Part shown: in pieces, positions 15,955-24,604 of the stretch
Numbering within the stretch: position 1 is the first letter of the stretch
Layout: each line of letters starts with the position of its first letter
From: an uncultured Clostridia bacterium
GTDB lineage: Bacteria; Bacillota; Clostridia; Oscillospirales; Oscillospiraceae
NCBI GenBank assembly: GCA_945875335.1
Contig: CAMCKD010000006.1
Location: forward strand, 1-42,114
Reading direction: 5' to 3'
Length of the DNA: 42,114 bases
Notes under the pieces: model-generated
The model's input: only the letters and a program-made list of their open reading frames with translations
Told to the model about the DNA's origin: nothing
The model's database searches: none
Translations under genes and position numbers: made by a program

Positions 15955-16605
15955 TCACCCTTGCAGATTGCAGACATATTCCGCCCGGTCAGCGGCCTTA
16001 AAATAGGCGGAGCCAGTCACCAGCACCTCTGCCCCGTTGGCCTTGCAGATGGGGGCGGTGTTCCGATCCACTCCCCCGTCCACCGACAGAATGCAGCCGG
16101 GGTTTACTTCATCCAGGCGGCTCCTCAGGGCCCGGAGCTTGGGCATCATATCTTCCTTGAATTTCTGACCGCCGAAGCCGGGCTGGACGGTCATCACCAG
16201 AATCAAATCGCACAAGGCAAGATAGGGCTCAGCCTCTTCTGCCTTTGTGCCGGGTTTGAGGGAGATGCCTGCCTTGCAGCCCATGGAGCGGATGAGCTTC
16301 AAGGCCTTTACGGTATTTTCGTGGCTGTCCGCCTCGATGTGGATGGTCAGCCAATCCGCGCCGGCAGCGACAAACCGCTCCACATAGCGTATAGGGCGCT
16401 CAATCATCAGGTGCACATCCAAAGGCATGTCCGTCACATCCCGGATGGCCTTCAGTGCGGGAAGCCCGAAGGAAAAATTGGGGACAAAGCTTCCGTCCAT
16501 CACGTCCACATGGATCCAGTCGGCGTGATTTTGTTCAATGTCGTGAATGTCCCGCTCCAGATTCACAAAATCCGCAGCCAGGATAGAGGGTGCAACCTTT
16601 GCCAT
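15955..16605 (-). CDS. rpe: ribulose-phosphate 3-epimerase
   Basis: The 216-residue TIM-barrel enzyme interconverts ribulose-5-phosphate and xylulose-5-phosphate in the pentose phosphate pathway. All family motifs are present: PSILAADF, HVDVMDGSFVPN (metal His and catalytic Asp), DVHLMIE, VQPGFGGQKF and the phosphate/catalytic loop SVDGGVDRNT. Length is standard. The start at 16605 has GAGAGGAG upstream. Promoter TTGCAT-17-TATTAT lies at 16639-16667. It is not obviously operonic with neighbours. Confidence 0.96.
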   Translation of the reverse strand: MAKVAPSILAADFVNLERDIHDIEQNHADWIHVDVMDGSFVPNFSFGLPALKAIRDVTDMPLDVHLMIERPIRYVERFVAAGADWLTIHIEADSHENTVKALKLIRSMGCKAGISLKPGTKAEEAEPYLALCDLILVMTVQPGFGGQKFKEDMMPKLRALRSRLDEVNPGCILSVDGGVDRNTAPICKANGAEVLVTGSAYFKAADRAEYVCNLQG

Positions 16606-16638
16606 TTCGTTCTCCTCTCATGTTTCGCTTGTGATAAG

Positions 16639-16667
16639 ATAATATCACAAAATACAACAAAATGCAA
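16639..16667 (-). promoter_or_regulatory. sigma-A promoter of rpe
   Basis: Minus-strand TTGCAT (16662-16667) and TATTAT (16639-16644) have a 17-bp spacer. Confidence 0.7.
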
Positions 16668-16694
16668 CCTTCGCTGCTTGCTTCCTTGGAATTT

Positions 16695-16727
16695 CAAAAA
16701 ATGCGCCAGGATTGCTCCCGGCGCATT
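16695..16727 (-). terminator. intrinsic terminator of the deacetylase-like gene
   Basis: AATGCGCC (16700-16707) pairs with GGCGCATT (16720-16727). On the minus strand the hairpin ends in TTTTTT, ten bases after the stop of the gene at 16737. Confidence 0.85.
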
Positions 16728-16736
16728 TATTTTGAA

Positions 16737-18683
16737 TTAGGATTTTGCGGGGGTACTGCCGCGGCTGGCCAAATCCAGAACCACGTTGCAGTCAAAGTAG
16801 TTGGAGAACTGGCTGGAATACCAGGCCATGGATTCGCCAGTGACCATCAGGCGGGTCTGGCGGACAAAGGTGGTATTCACATCCACTCTGGGAGAGGAGC
16901 CGCTGTTCAGGAAGAAGCGGATGCCGCTGTTGTAGAGCACATTGAAGGTGGTGCCGGAATAGGCCTCAATGTCGCTGGCCCGGGCAAAGACCATGGTGTC
17001 CACTTCGCCAATCACGGGGGTGATCTGGTTGGTCCAGTTCTGAATCTCCGCCTGAATCTGCAGGGTGTTCATGCCACGGTAGGCCTGGTTGCTGTAGGTG
17101 TAGCTGGCAATGGTGTAGCCCTTTTCCCGCAGGGCCTCCACGATCTTCTTGGCCTCCACCACCTCATTGTCATAGAAGCTCTGGCCGAACCGGGCCACAT
17201 AAGAGGTATTGGTGCGGTATCCAAACACGCCCTCCGTGCCGGTGACGGCCAGGATGGCACGGGCTCCCTGATAGGAGAAGTCGGGATGCTCCTGGATAAA
17301 GGCCTCCAGCACGGGAACAAGGTCATAGTTGCCCACCAGAGTCTGACCGTTGGCATCCACATAGGAGGCCTTGATCTCGCCGTTGTCGTCCAGCACCAGC
17401 TTGTTGGCAAAGCCATGGCCCTTGGCATCGGGGGTACCGTCCTTGTCCGGGTCAACCATATACTCAAAGTAGTTGACCATGGTCTCGGTGATCATCACCG
17501 GCTTCTTGCCCTGGGGCAGATAGATGGACTTGGAGAAGAAGCTGTTGTTGCCGTCCACGCCGGGGACGCTGGAAATGAAGCTGTCAAAATCCACCAGCAC
17601 ATAGTTGGAGGCGTAAAGCTGGTTCAGAATCCGGGTGAATTCCTCCACGGAGACAAAGTTCTTGTTATACAGGCCGGACAGCTCCGCGCCGGAAACCTCC
17701 TTGTTGCAGGCCCTGGAGGCATCCGCCATCAGCACATGGAAGGAGAGATTGGGAATGGTGGAAACATCCTTCACCTCCACCAGCTGCTTCTGCTCGTTGA
17801 CAAGCTCGGCTTTTTTGGCTGTTACCTGCTGGGTGAACTTGTCGTTGCTGCTGTTGTAGGATTCCAGCAGCTGGATGGCTCCATCGTAATCATAGCCAAC
17901 CACCATGCTCTCCGCCTCGGCGATCAGGCGCTTGAATTCCTGCTCTGCCGCTCCGGCTGCGTTGGCCTGCTGCTGTGCCTCCACCTTGGCGGCGGAATCC
18001 TTGTTGGCCTTTACAGTGAGGGCATTGGACACGGAGCCCACAATAAAGCTGAGAATCAGGAAGAGCGCCACACCGGCAATGATGGCAGGCAGATATACCT
18101 CCTTGAAAATGCGCTTCTTTTCCCGCTTTTTCCGGCGAATATATCTTGGGTCAAGCGGATCGAGAACCTCTTCGCTTTTCAGCTTTGTCACAGGCTCCAT
18201 ATACATATCCAGGAGCTTGGAGAACACGCTCTTCTTGGCGGGGTCTTTCTGAGGCATTTCCTTCTTGGCTCTGGCAGGCAGCTTGGGAAGCTTCAGGCCG
18301 CTGCCCTTTCTTTTCTTCGCGGGAGCAGGCTCCTCGTTTTCGGAATCATCTTCCTCAGTAGGCTCCTGCTGGTCATCCTCGCCATAGACCTGGACATCAT
18401 CGTCCTCGTCATAATCCAGAGCATCCTCGGTTTCGGGATGCTCCGGGTAATCGGCAGCCAAATCCTCGTCGGCATCGTCATCCTCGCTCAAATCCACATC
18501 CTGGAACGCTTCGGGATTCTGATCGAAGTGATATTCTCTGGTGGCATCCTGCTCCTCGGCAGGCACGTCTTCCTCCAACAGTTCGGAGTAATCAAAATCT
18601 TCATCCTCAGGCAAAAAGTCCTTCGGATCGAAGCCATATTCTTCTTCAAAGTCGAAATCGATATCGAAATCGTTCTTATCCAT
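16737..18683 (-). CDS. membrane-anchored polysaccharide-deacetylase-like protein, acidic N-terminus
   Basis: The 648-residue protein has a long cytoplasmic N-terminus dominated by Asp/Glu (residues 1-118), a lysine-rich segment, one transmembrane helix (about 198-219), a coiled coil (about 228-305) and an extracellular domain. That domain (about 310-640) resembles the Clostridial polysaccharide-deacetylase-related family: LSFHVLMAD, EEFTRILNQLYASNYVLVD, LPQGKKPVMIT and EHPDFSYQGARAILAVTGTE. At the position where relatives I know carry an Asp-Asp pair (S-x-DD-NYY), this one reads ITETMVNYF (398-406), and no H-x3-H metal motif is evident. It may be a non-catalytic cell-wall binder. It has its own promoter and terminator. 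Confidence 0.72.
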   Translation of the reverse strand: MDKNDFDIDFDFEEEYGFDPKDFLPEDEDFDYSELLEEDVPAEEQDATREYHFDQNPEAFQDVDLSEDDDADEDLAADYPEHPETEDALDYDEDDDVQVYGEDDQQEPTEEDDSENEEPAPAKKRKGSGLKLPKLPARAKKEMPQKDPAKKSVFSKLLDMYMEPVTKLKSEEVLDPLDPRYIRRKKREKKRIFKEVYLPAIIAGVALFLILSFIVGSVSNALTVKANKDSAAKVEAQQQANAAGAAEQEFKRLIAEAESMVVGYDYDGAIQLLESYNSSNDKFTQQVTAKKAELVNEQKQLVEVKDVSTIPNLSFHVLMADASRACNKEVSGAELSGLYNKNFVSVEEFTRILNQLYASNYVLVDFDSFISSVPGVDGNNSFFSKSIYLPQGKKPVMITETMVNYFEYMVDPDKDGTPDAKGHGFANKLVLDDNGEIKASYVDANGQTLVGNYDLVPVLEAFIQEHPDFSYQGARAILAVTGTEGVFGYRTNTSYVARFGQSFYDNEVVEAKKIVEALREKGYTIASYTYSNQAYRGMNTLQIQAEIQNWTNQITPVIGEVDTMVFARASDIEAYSGTTFNVLYNSGIRFFLNSGSSPRVDVNTTFVRQTRLMVTGESMAWYSSQFSNYFDCNVVLDLASRGSTPAKS

Positions 18684-18718
18684 CGCTCGTCCCCTACCTT
18701 TATGGTAATGTCAATCTT

Positions 18719-18747
18719 ATTCTAGCATTGCTCAGAAAAAAAAGCAA
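18719..18747 (-). promoter_or_regulatory. sigma-A promoter of the deacetylase-like gene
   Basis: Minus-strand TTGCTT (18742-18747) and TAGAAT (18719-18724) have a 17-bp spacer. Confidence 0.7.
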
Positions 18748-18793
18748 GTGGAATTGACATAAAACCTCAAAAAACGTGCCTGCTAAGAAAAAC

Positions 18794-20188
18794 TTAATCC
18801 TTTGCTTCCTCCGCCTGGGTGAACAGGCCCTCCCGGGTGATGTTCTTGGCCCATTTTCCGCTGCGGTAGTGGGCAATGACCCAGGGCCACTTGACAAATT
18901 CGTCGGTGCAAAGCAGGAAATAAACCCAGAGCACCGGCAGTTTCAGCACAAAGGCCGCAAAAAATCCCAGAGGCACGGCATAGCACCACATGTCGATGGT
19001 GTCGCAGATCAGGCCGAACCTGGTATCGCCTCCGGCCCGGAAAATGCCCGCAATCAGGGAGGTATTGACGGCACCGCCCATGATGTAATAGGTGTTGATC
19101 CAGAGCATCACTTTCAGGTAACCCATGGCGGTATCGGAAAGGCTGGCAGAGGCAAAGCGAAGCACCAGGGGCATACAGGCGATGAGGATCACCGCTCCCA
19201 CCAGGCCGGAAGCCACGGTCATCTTCATCACCTGGGAGGCATACTCCTTGGCCTTGTCCAGCTTGCCCTCCCCCATCACGTTGCCCAGCAGGATCCCTCC
19301 CGCGCTGGCCACCGCAAAGCAGAAGGTGGAGCTTAAATTCCGCACCACAACCACCATGGAGTTGGCCGCCACCGCATCGTTGCCCAGGTGGCCCAGAATC
19401 ACGGAGTACATGGAAAAGGCCAGGCCCCAGGACAGGTCATTGCCCAAGGCGGGCATGGCAAGACGGATAAAGTCGCCGGTGAGCAGCTTGTTCCGGCAGA
19501 ACATGGCGCCAAGGTCCAGCTTCACATCCTTGGAGAAGGCGGACACCACAAAGCAGCCAATCAGCTCCACCACCCGGGAAGCCGCCGTCGCAATGGCAAC
19601 ACCCTTGGCCCCCAGCTTCGGTGCCCCCAGCAAGCCGAAGATGAACACGGCGTTGAGCAGAATGTTCAACACGAAGGTCATCACATTCAGCACCATGCAC
19701 ACCGTCACTCTGCCAATGCTGCGAAGCACTGCCAGGTATATTTCTAGGATGCCCCAGCACAGATAGGTTATTCCCATCACCCGCAGATAGTCCGCGCCGA
19801 TGGCGATGAGCTCTGCGTCCTCGGTAAACAGCCGCATCATGGCCCGGGGCGCCGTGAAGGCCAGCAGCGACACCGCCAGGGTGATGATCACCGAATAGCG
19901 CAGGGCAATTCCCTCCACCACCCGGATGGCCTGAAAATCCCGTTTTCCATAATACTGGGCGCAGAGCAGGGTTGCCCCGGTACCCAGGCCGTAGAACACC
20001 ATGCTGATGACGCTGGCATAATTGGCTGCCAGGGAAACGGCGGAGATGGAGGACTGGCCCACATAGTTCAGCATCACCACATCGCAGGAGCTGACCGCCG
20101 CGCTGAGCAGATTTTGAATGACCAGCGGAATCAGCAGTCGGTACATCTGCTTGCTGAAGCCGTTGTCCAGTGTATGTTTTCTTCCCAT
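18794..20188 (-). CDS. MATE family efflux transporter
   Basis: The 464-residue protein has about twelve transmembrane helices and the internal two-fold repeat of MATE transporters, which export cationic drugs or metabolites using Na+ or H+ gradients. Family features include the N-terminal LIPLVIQNLLSAAVSSCDVVMLNYVGQSSISA-type segment (broken here for length: helix 1 near residue 14, 'VGQSSISAVSLA' near 45) and the mid-protein LLNAVFIFG and GAVLPRxxE-like regions. Substrate is not predictable. AGAGGT precedes the ATG. Upstream is a long palindrome (20208-20369) rather than a recognisable promoter. Confidence 0.92.
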   Translation of the reverse strand: MGRKHTLDNGFSKQMYRLLIPLVIQNLLSAAVSSCDVVMLNYVGQSSISAVSLAANYASVISMVFYGLGTGATLLCAQYYGKRDFQAIRVVEGIALRYSVIITLAVSLLAFTAPRAMMRLFTEDAELIAIGADYLRVMGITYLCWGILEIYLAVLRSIGRVTVCMVLNVMTFVLNILLNAVFIFGLLGAPKLGAKGVAIATAASRVVELIGCFVVSAFSKDVKLDLGAMFCRNKLLTGDFIRLAMPALGNDLSWGLAFSMYSVILGHLGNDAVAANSMVVVVRNLSSTFCFAVASAGGILLGNVMGEGKLDKAKEYASQVMKMTVASGLVGAVILIACMPLVLRFASASLSDTAMGYLKVMLWINTYYIMGGAVNTSLIAGIFRAGGDTRFGLICDTIDMWCYAVPLGFFAAFVLKLPVLWVYFLLCTDEFVKWPWVIAHYRSGKWAKNITREGLFTQAEEAKD

Positions 20189-20207
20189 TTTCTACCTCTT
20201 TTTTACG

Positions 20208-20369
20208 GGCACCTCTACAAACTACCCTTTTGCGGTTTGGGCGGATCTTTTGTCCTAATAATGCGTTTTGAAAACACCGCAATACACAAAGTATTCCGAT
20301 ATTTTCAAATCTTTTGTTAGAACAAAATCTCTCGCCCAAACCATCAAAAAGTAGTTTTTAGAGGTCGCC
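20208..20369. repeat. MITE-like long palindrome between the MATE gene and uvrB
   Basis: The 162-bp segment is an imperfect inverted repeat along nearly its whole length. The ends read GGCACCTCTACAAACTAC from the left and GGCGACCTCTAAAAACTAC from the right strand, followed by matching TTTGGGCG and GATCTTTTGTCCTAA-like arms and inner TTTTGAAAA/TTTTCAAA arms. It stops exactly at the uvrB stop codon (20370-20372). There is no coding potential. Its folded RNA could act as the uvrB terminator. A shorter sequence with the same GGAACCTCT start lies after mfd at 32893. Confidence 0.72.
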
Positions 20370-22337
20370 TTACGTTCCGTTGCCCCGCAGCTCGATGATC
20401 TGGTCACGCAGTACGGCGGCGTACTCGTATTCCATCATCTTTGCCGCTTCCTTCATCTGCTTTTCCAGACGGGCAATTTCCTTTTCCTTCTCCGCCTTGG
20501 TCATCTTCACGCCGTTTCTCCCCTTCCGCTCTGCCGTGGGGGAAGAAATCTCAATCAAATCCCGGACGGATTTGATGACCGTTTTGGGGACGATGCCGTG
20601 GGCCTGGTTGTAGCTGTTCTGAATGTCCCGGCGGCGGGCGGTCTCGTCCAGGGCCAGGCGCATGGAGGGGGTGACGGTATCAGCATACATGATGACCTTG
20701 CCCTCGGCGTTTCGGGCAGCCCGGCCGATGGTCTGAATCAGGCTGGTCTCGCTGCGCAGGAAGCCCTCCTTGTCCGCGTCCAGAATGGCAACCAGGCTGA
20801 CCTCCGGCAAATCCAGGCCCTCCCGCAGCAGGTTGATGCCCACCAGCACATCAAATTTCGCCATTCTCAAATCCCGGATGATCTCCATCCGCTCCATGGC
20901 CCCGATGTCCGAGTGCATATAGCGAACCTTGATGCCCGCCTTGGTCAGATAGGCTGTCAAATCCTCCGCCATCTTTTTGGTCAGCGTGGTCACCAGCACC
21001 CGCTCCTGCCGGGCGGTGCGGTCATTGATTTCCCCAATGAGATCATCGATCTGTCCTTCGATGGGGCGCACCTCCACCACCGGGTCCAGCAGGCCCGTGG
21101 GGCGGATGACCTGCTCCACGATCTGCCCGGAACGGCTGCGCTCATACTCTGCCGGGGTGGCGGAGACATAGATGACCTGGTTGATCTTCTTGTCAAATTC
21201 CCCGAAATTCAGGGGCCGGTTGTCATAGGCTGAGGGCAGACGGAAGCCGTAATTCACCAGGGCATCCTTCCGGCTCCGGTCACCGGCGTACATGGCCCGG
21301 CACTGGGGAAGCGTCACATGGCTCTCGTCGATGAACATGAGGAAATCCTCGGGGAAATAGTCCAGCAGCGTGGTGGGCGGCGTGCCCGGCGCTCTGCCCT
21401 GAATGACCCGGGAATAGTTTTCGATGCCGCTGCAGAAGCCGATTTCCGTCAGCATTTCCAGATCGTAGGCGGTGCGCTGGGCAATGCGCTGGGCTTCAAT
21501 CAGCTTGTTGTTGTCCCGGAAAAACTGCACCTGCTGGTCGCATTCCTTTTGGATTTCCAACATGGCCCGCTGGAGCTTTTCCTTGGATGCCACATAGTGG
21601 CTGGCGGGATAAATCGCCACATGGTCAACATACCGCTCCGCCATGCCGGAAACCGCGTTGATTTCACTGATGCGGTCGATTTCATCCCCGAAAAACTCAA
21701 TGCGGATGGCTCTGCCGGACCAATAGGCGGGATAGATTTCCAGGGTATCTCCCCGCAGCCGGAACTTATTGCGGGAGAAATCCAGGTCGTTGCGCTCATA
21801 GCGGATTTCCGTCAGTTTTTTCAGGATCTCATCCAGGGGCCGCTCCTGGCCCACCCGCAGGGAAATGACCATGCTTTTGTAGTCGATGGGGTCGCCCAGA
21901 CCGTACAGGCAGCTGACGGAGGCCACCACGATCACATCCCGCCGCTCAAACAGCGCCGAGGTGGCAGAGTGGCGCAGGCGGTCAATCTCCTCATTGACGG
22001 AGGAATCCTTCTCGATATAGGTGTCCGTGTGGGCAATGTATGCCTCGGGCTGATAATAGTCATAATAGCTGATGAAATATTCCACCGCGTTTTCCGGGAA
22101 AAACTCCCGGAATTCGGAGCAGAGCTGGGCTGCCAGTGTTTTGTTGTGGGCCAGCACCAGGGTGGGCCGGTTCAGCTTGGCAATCACCGAGGCCATGGTA
22201 AAGGTCTTGCCGGAGCCGGTGACGCCCAGCAGGGTCTGCTCCCGCAGGCCAAGGTTGACGCCCTGCACCAGTCCCTCAATGGCCTGGGGCTGGTCGCCGG
22301 AGGGCTGATAGTCGGAAACCAGTTTGAAATGATCCAT
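20370..22337 (-). CDS. uvrB: excinuclease ABC subunit B
   Basis: This is the 655-residue UvrB helicase-like subunit of nucleotide excision repair, which verifies the lesion and recruits UvrC. Walker A is in [12 protein letters not shown] (about 41). The beta-hairpin region is [10 protein letters not shown], the DEAH-like box is MFIDESH, and helicase motif VI is [14 protein letters not shown]-terminal UVR domain ([21 protein letters not shown]) binds UvrC. The start at 22337 is chosen because GGGAGG precedes it; the longer frame would overlap radC. It follows radC by 16 bp, so the two form an operon. No LexA-type box was recognised. Confidence 0.96.
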   Translation of the reverse strand: MDHFKLVSDYQPSGDQPQAIEGLVQGVNLGLREQTLLGVTGSGKTFTMASVIAKLNRPTLVLAHNKTLAAQLCSEFREFFPENAVEYFISYYDYYQPEAYIAHTDTYIEKDSSVNEEIDRLRHSATSALFERRDVIVVASVSCLYGLGDPIDYKSMVISLRVGQERPLDEILKKLTEIRYERNDLDFSRNKFRLRGDTLEIYPAYWSGRAIRIEFFGDEIDRISEINAVSGMAERYVDHVAIYPASHYVASKEKLQRAMLEIQKECDQQVQFFRDNNKLIEAQRIAQRTAYDLEMLTEIGFCSGIENYSRVIQGRAPGTPPTTLLDYFPEDFLMFIDESHVTLPQCRAMYAGDRSRKDALVNYGFRLPSAYDNRPLNFGEFDKKINQVIYVSATPAEYERSRSGQIVEQVIRPTGLLDPVVEVRPIEGQIDDLIGEINDRTARQERVLVTTLTKKMAEDLTAYLTKAGIKVRYMHSDIGAMERMEIIRDLRMAKFDVLVGINLLREGLDLPEVSLVAILDADKEGFLRSETSLIQTIGRAARNAEGKVIMYADTVTPSMRLALDETARRRDIQNSYNQAHGIVPKTVIKSVRDLIEISSPTAERKGRNGVKMTKAEKEKEIARLEKQMKEAAKMMEYEYAAVLRDQIIELRGNGT

Positions 22338-22353
22338 TTGCTTTTCCTCCCTT

Positions 22354-23043
22354 TTATAGGTGCCCATCCGAGAAGGAATACCCGGATTGGAGCAGGGATA
22401 CATAATCGTCATCCGTCACCAGAATATGGTCAATGAAATGGACATCCACCGCCTGCAGAGCCGCCGCGATGCGTCTGGTGGTCTGAATGTCCTCGTTGGA
22501 GGGAATAGCCATGCCGCCGGGATGGTTGTGGGCCAGCACCACGCTGGAAGCGTTGGTATTCAGAGCAGTCTCCACAACCTTCCGCACAGAAAGGCTGGTG
22601 CTGTTTACATCCCCCTCGGATATCTTTTTGCAGCAGAGCATCTTGCACTTGGCATCCAGGCAGAGCAGGTATACCGTCTCCACATTTCTGCCGAAGAAGA
22701 AGGTTTGAAGGTACTGGGCGCAGCTTTCCAGCGTGGGAAGCACCTTGGCCTTGGAGGCCCGATCCGTCAGATAGTACCGTCCCACCTGGGTCACCAGGCG
22801 GAGAAACACGGCGGTGTTCTCTCCAATGCCCTCCACCTTGCGCAGCTCCTCCACCGGCGCTTCCAGCACCTGGGAAAGAGAACCGAAGGAATCCAGCAGT
22901 CTGTGGGCAATGGGGTTGGTATCCTGCCTGGCAATGCAGTAAAACAGCAGGAATTCCAGCACCTGTACATCCGTGAATTGATCCAGCCCCTCCTCCAGGA
23001 AGCGCCGGCGAATCCTATCTCTATGTCCATTGTGAATTGACAT
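22354..23043 (-). CDS. radC: RadC family (JAB/MPN) protein
   Basis: The 229-residue protein has an N-terminal helix-hairpin-helix region ([19 protein letters not shown], about 65-80) and a C-terminal JAMM metalloprotease-like domain whose ligand motif is complete: H-N-H followed by ten residues and Asp ([15 protein letters not shown]). Although named for DNA repair, its biochemical role is unsettled. GGAGAGAAGG precedes ATG 23043. It lies directly upstream of uvrB on the same strand. Confidence 0.93.
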   Translation of the reverse strand: MSIHNGHRDRIRRRFLEEGLDQFTDVQVLEFLLFYCIARQDTNPIAHRLLDSFGSLSQVLEAPVEELRKVEGIGENTAVFLRLVTQVGRYYLTDRASKAKVLPTLESCAQYLQTFFFGRNVETVYLLCLDAKCKMLCCKKISEGDVNSTSLSVRKVVETALNTNASSVVLAHNHPGGMAIPSNEDIQTTRRIAAALQAVDVHFIDHILVTDDDYVSLLQSGYSFSDGHL

Positions 23044-23137
23044 ACCCTTCTCTCCTCTATTCGGGCTGTGAAAATTTGGCAGCCAGAGTCCTGCGCCGGA
23101 ACAGACGATTTTTCACCGCTTTTCCTCTGTTTTGCCC

Positions 23138-23166
23138 TTGCTATTTTCGACTGTATGGGCTAAAAT
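23138..23166 (+). promoter_or_regulatory. sigma-A promoter of the kinase-like gene
   Basis: TTGCTA (23138-23143) and TAAAAT (23161-23166) have a 17-bp spacer. AGGAGG (23229-23234) and ATG 23241 follow a leader of about 70 nt. Confidence 0.7.
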
Positions 23167-23240
23167 AGCGATAGCCGTCGAAACCTGCCGGGAAAGATTC
23201 CCGGTCTTCTGCACATCCTATGTTCGTCAGGAGGAACCCC

Positions 23241-24275
23241 ATGGAACAACTAACAGACGGAACACTGATGCTGGAACTGATGCAGCGTCCCGCATTTCGT
23301 GTCAAAGACAACATCATCACCAAGCTCAATGTGCCCGCCGCCAAGCTGTTCCTGCGGGAAGGGCTCTGCTTGGATAGCATTTTGGAATCGGGGGCCGGAG
23401 ATTACAAGGCCTTCTCCGGCGGCATGCTCTACCTCACCCTCACCATCTTCGGCCAGAATTTTGGTGCCTCGGTGATTCGCGCGGGAGAGGAAGACGTCTT
23501 TATTCTGGATCAGCAGTTTGAAAGTGAAGAGCTGCGAATCCTTGCTCTGGCCGCCAGGGAGCTGCGGGGGCCTCTTTCCAATGCCATGCTGGCAGCCCAG
23601 CAGCTGGAAATCCCGGAGGGGAAAGCATCGAATCTGAACCGAAGTCTGTATCAGCTCCTGAGAATCATTGGAAACATGTCTGACGCCTCCGGGGTCAGTC
23701 CCGTATTCCGCCCTGAGCCCCAGCACATTTGCGCTCTGTTCCAGGAAATTGTGGAAAAAGCCGCCGCGCTGACCGCCCCGCTGGGCACCGGAATCTGCTA
23801 CAGCGGTCTAAAAGAGGATGCCCTTTGCAGAGTGGATCGGCAGCTTATGGAGCGGGCAGCGCTGAACATGCTCTCCAACGCACTGAAATTCTCTCCCCGC
23901 GGCGGAAAAATTCAGGCGGAGCTTCGCCGAAGCGGGAAGCAATTCCGGTTCAGCGTCACCGACAGCGGCAGCGGCATCCCTGATGAGGAGCGGGCAACCC
24001 TTTTCACCCGCTATCTCCGGGAGCCCGCCATTGAGGACACCCGCCACGGCATCGGCCTGGGCATGCTGCTGATTCGCAACACTGCCGCCCGCCATGGCGG
24101 TGCGGTGCTGGTGGATCATCCGCAGGATGCCGGAACCAGAATCACCATGACCTTCACCGATGCAATGACGGACGAAGCCGTGCTCCGCACCAGTCCCCTC
24201 TGGGCGGATTACGCCGGAGAGCAGGATCACGCGCTGATCGAGCTTTCGGAATATCTTCCCACGCAGTTATATTGA
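23241..24275 (+). CDS. soluble histidine-kinase-like ATPase lacking the phospho-acceptor His
   Basis: The 344-residue protein has no transmembrane segment. An N-terminal PAS-like region (about 15-90) is followed by a DHp-like helix and a HATPase_c domain. The ATPase is intact by motif: N-box ERAALNMLSNALKFSP (N213), G1 DSGSGIPDE (241-249) and G2 GIGLGMLLI (270-278). In the H-box the sequence is AARELRGPLSN, so Arg106 replaces the histidine of H-E-L-R-x-P-L. No response regulator is adjacent. It may be a degenerate kinase, a phosphatase/scaffold, or a kinase acting on another residue. A promoter and a strong terminator make it monocistronic. Confidence 0.85.
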   Translation: MEQLTDGTLMLELMQRPAFRVKDNIITKLNVPAAKLFLREGLCLDSILESGAGDYKAFSGGMLYLTLTIFGQNFGASVIRAGEEDVFILDQQFESEELRILALAARELRGPLSNAMLAAQQLEIPEGKASNLNRSLYQLLRIIGNMSDASGVSPVFRPEPQHICALFQEIVEKAAALTAPLGTGICYSGLKEDALCRVDRQLMERAALNMLSNALKFSPRGGKIQAELRRSGKQFRFSVTDSGSGIPDEERATLFTRYLREPAIEDTRHGIGLGMLLIRNTAARHGGAVLVDHPQDAGTRITMTFTDAMTDEAVLRTSPLWADYAGEQDHALIELSEYLPTQLY

Positions 24276-24284
24276 TTTCTCCTC

Positions 24285-24320
24285 CCCTCTCCCCCTTTGC
24301 GGGAGAGGGATCATTTTATT
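24285..24320 (+). terminator. intrinsic terminator of the kinase-like gene
   Basis: A perfect 9-bp stem, CCCTCTCCC (24285-24293) with GGGAGAGGG (24301-24309), is followed by ATCATTTTATT. Confidence 0.8.
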
Positions 24321-24325
24321 AATAG

Positions 24326-24594
24326 TGCTTATCGGTTTCACTCAGCTAAGTGATTCTTTGCCTAATTAACGCACCGCGCCCTTGGCTCCCCCTCTGGGGG
24401 AGCTGCCGAGCTTGCGAGGCTGAGGGGGTGTCCTGGCTGCGGAGGTACGGGGCATCATATATCAGGAGCCTTGTGCCATTTCTGGAGTGACACTCCCTCC
24501 GGCTCGCAAGCTCGCCACCTCCCTCAGAGAGGGAGGCAAGGGGTGCAGCGTAATCAGGTAAATACTTCTTTTGCTGATTAACAACCGATAAGCA
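24326..24594. repeat. MITE-like element with terminal inverted repeats
   Basis: TGCTTATCGGTT (24326-24337) is inverted as AACCGATAAGCA (24583-24594), a 12-bp perfect terminal repeat. Inside it, imperfect inverted arms continue on both sides. GC-rich arms (GGCTCCCCCTCTGGGGGAGC and the CTCCCTCAGAGAGGGAG region) resemble the nested palindromes at 8508-8824. AGGTAAATACTTCTTTTGCT (24557-24576) is shared exactly with 8833-8852. No ORF is present, so it would need a transposase in trans. It fills the gap between the kinase-like gene and uvrA. Confidence 0.75.
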
Positions 24595-24604
24595 TATTAT
24601 AAAT

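Noticed and set aside
16662-18725. 687-codon plus-strand frame antisense to the deacetylase-like gene
   Set aside because: Its hydrophobic runs come from reading the Asp/Glu codons of the real gene backwards.
22338-23240. SOS (LexA) box upstream of radC-uvrB
   Set aside because: GAAC-like half sites (e.g. GGAACAGACGATT near 23097) lack the matching GTTC half.
23132-23377. Short plus-strand ORF beginning in the kinase-like promoter
   Set aside because: It starts upstream of the -10, overlaps the real start and has no Shine-Dalgarno site.
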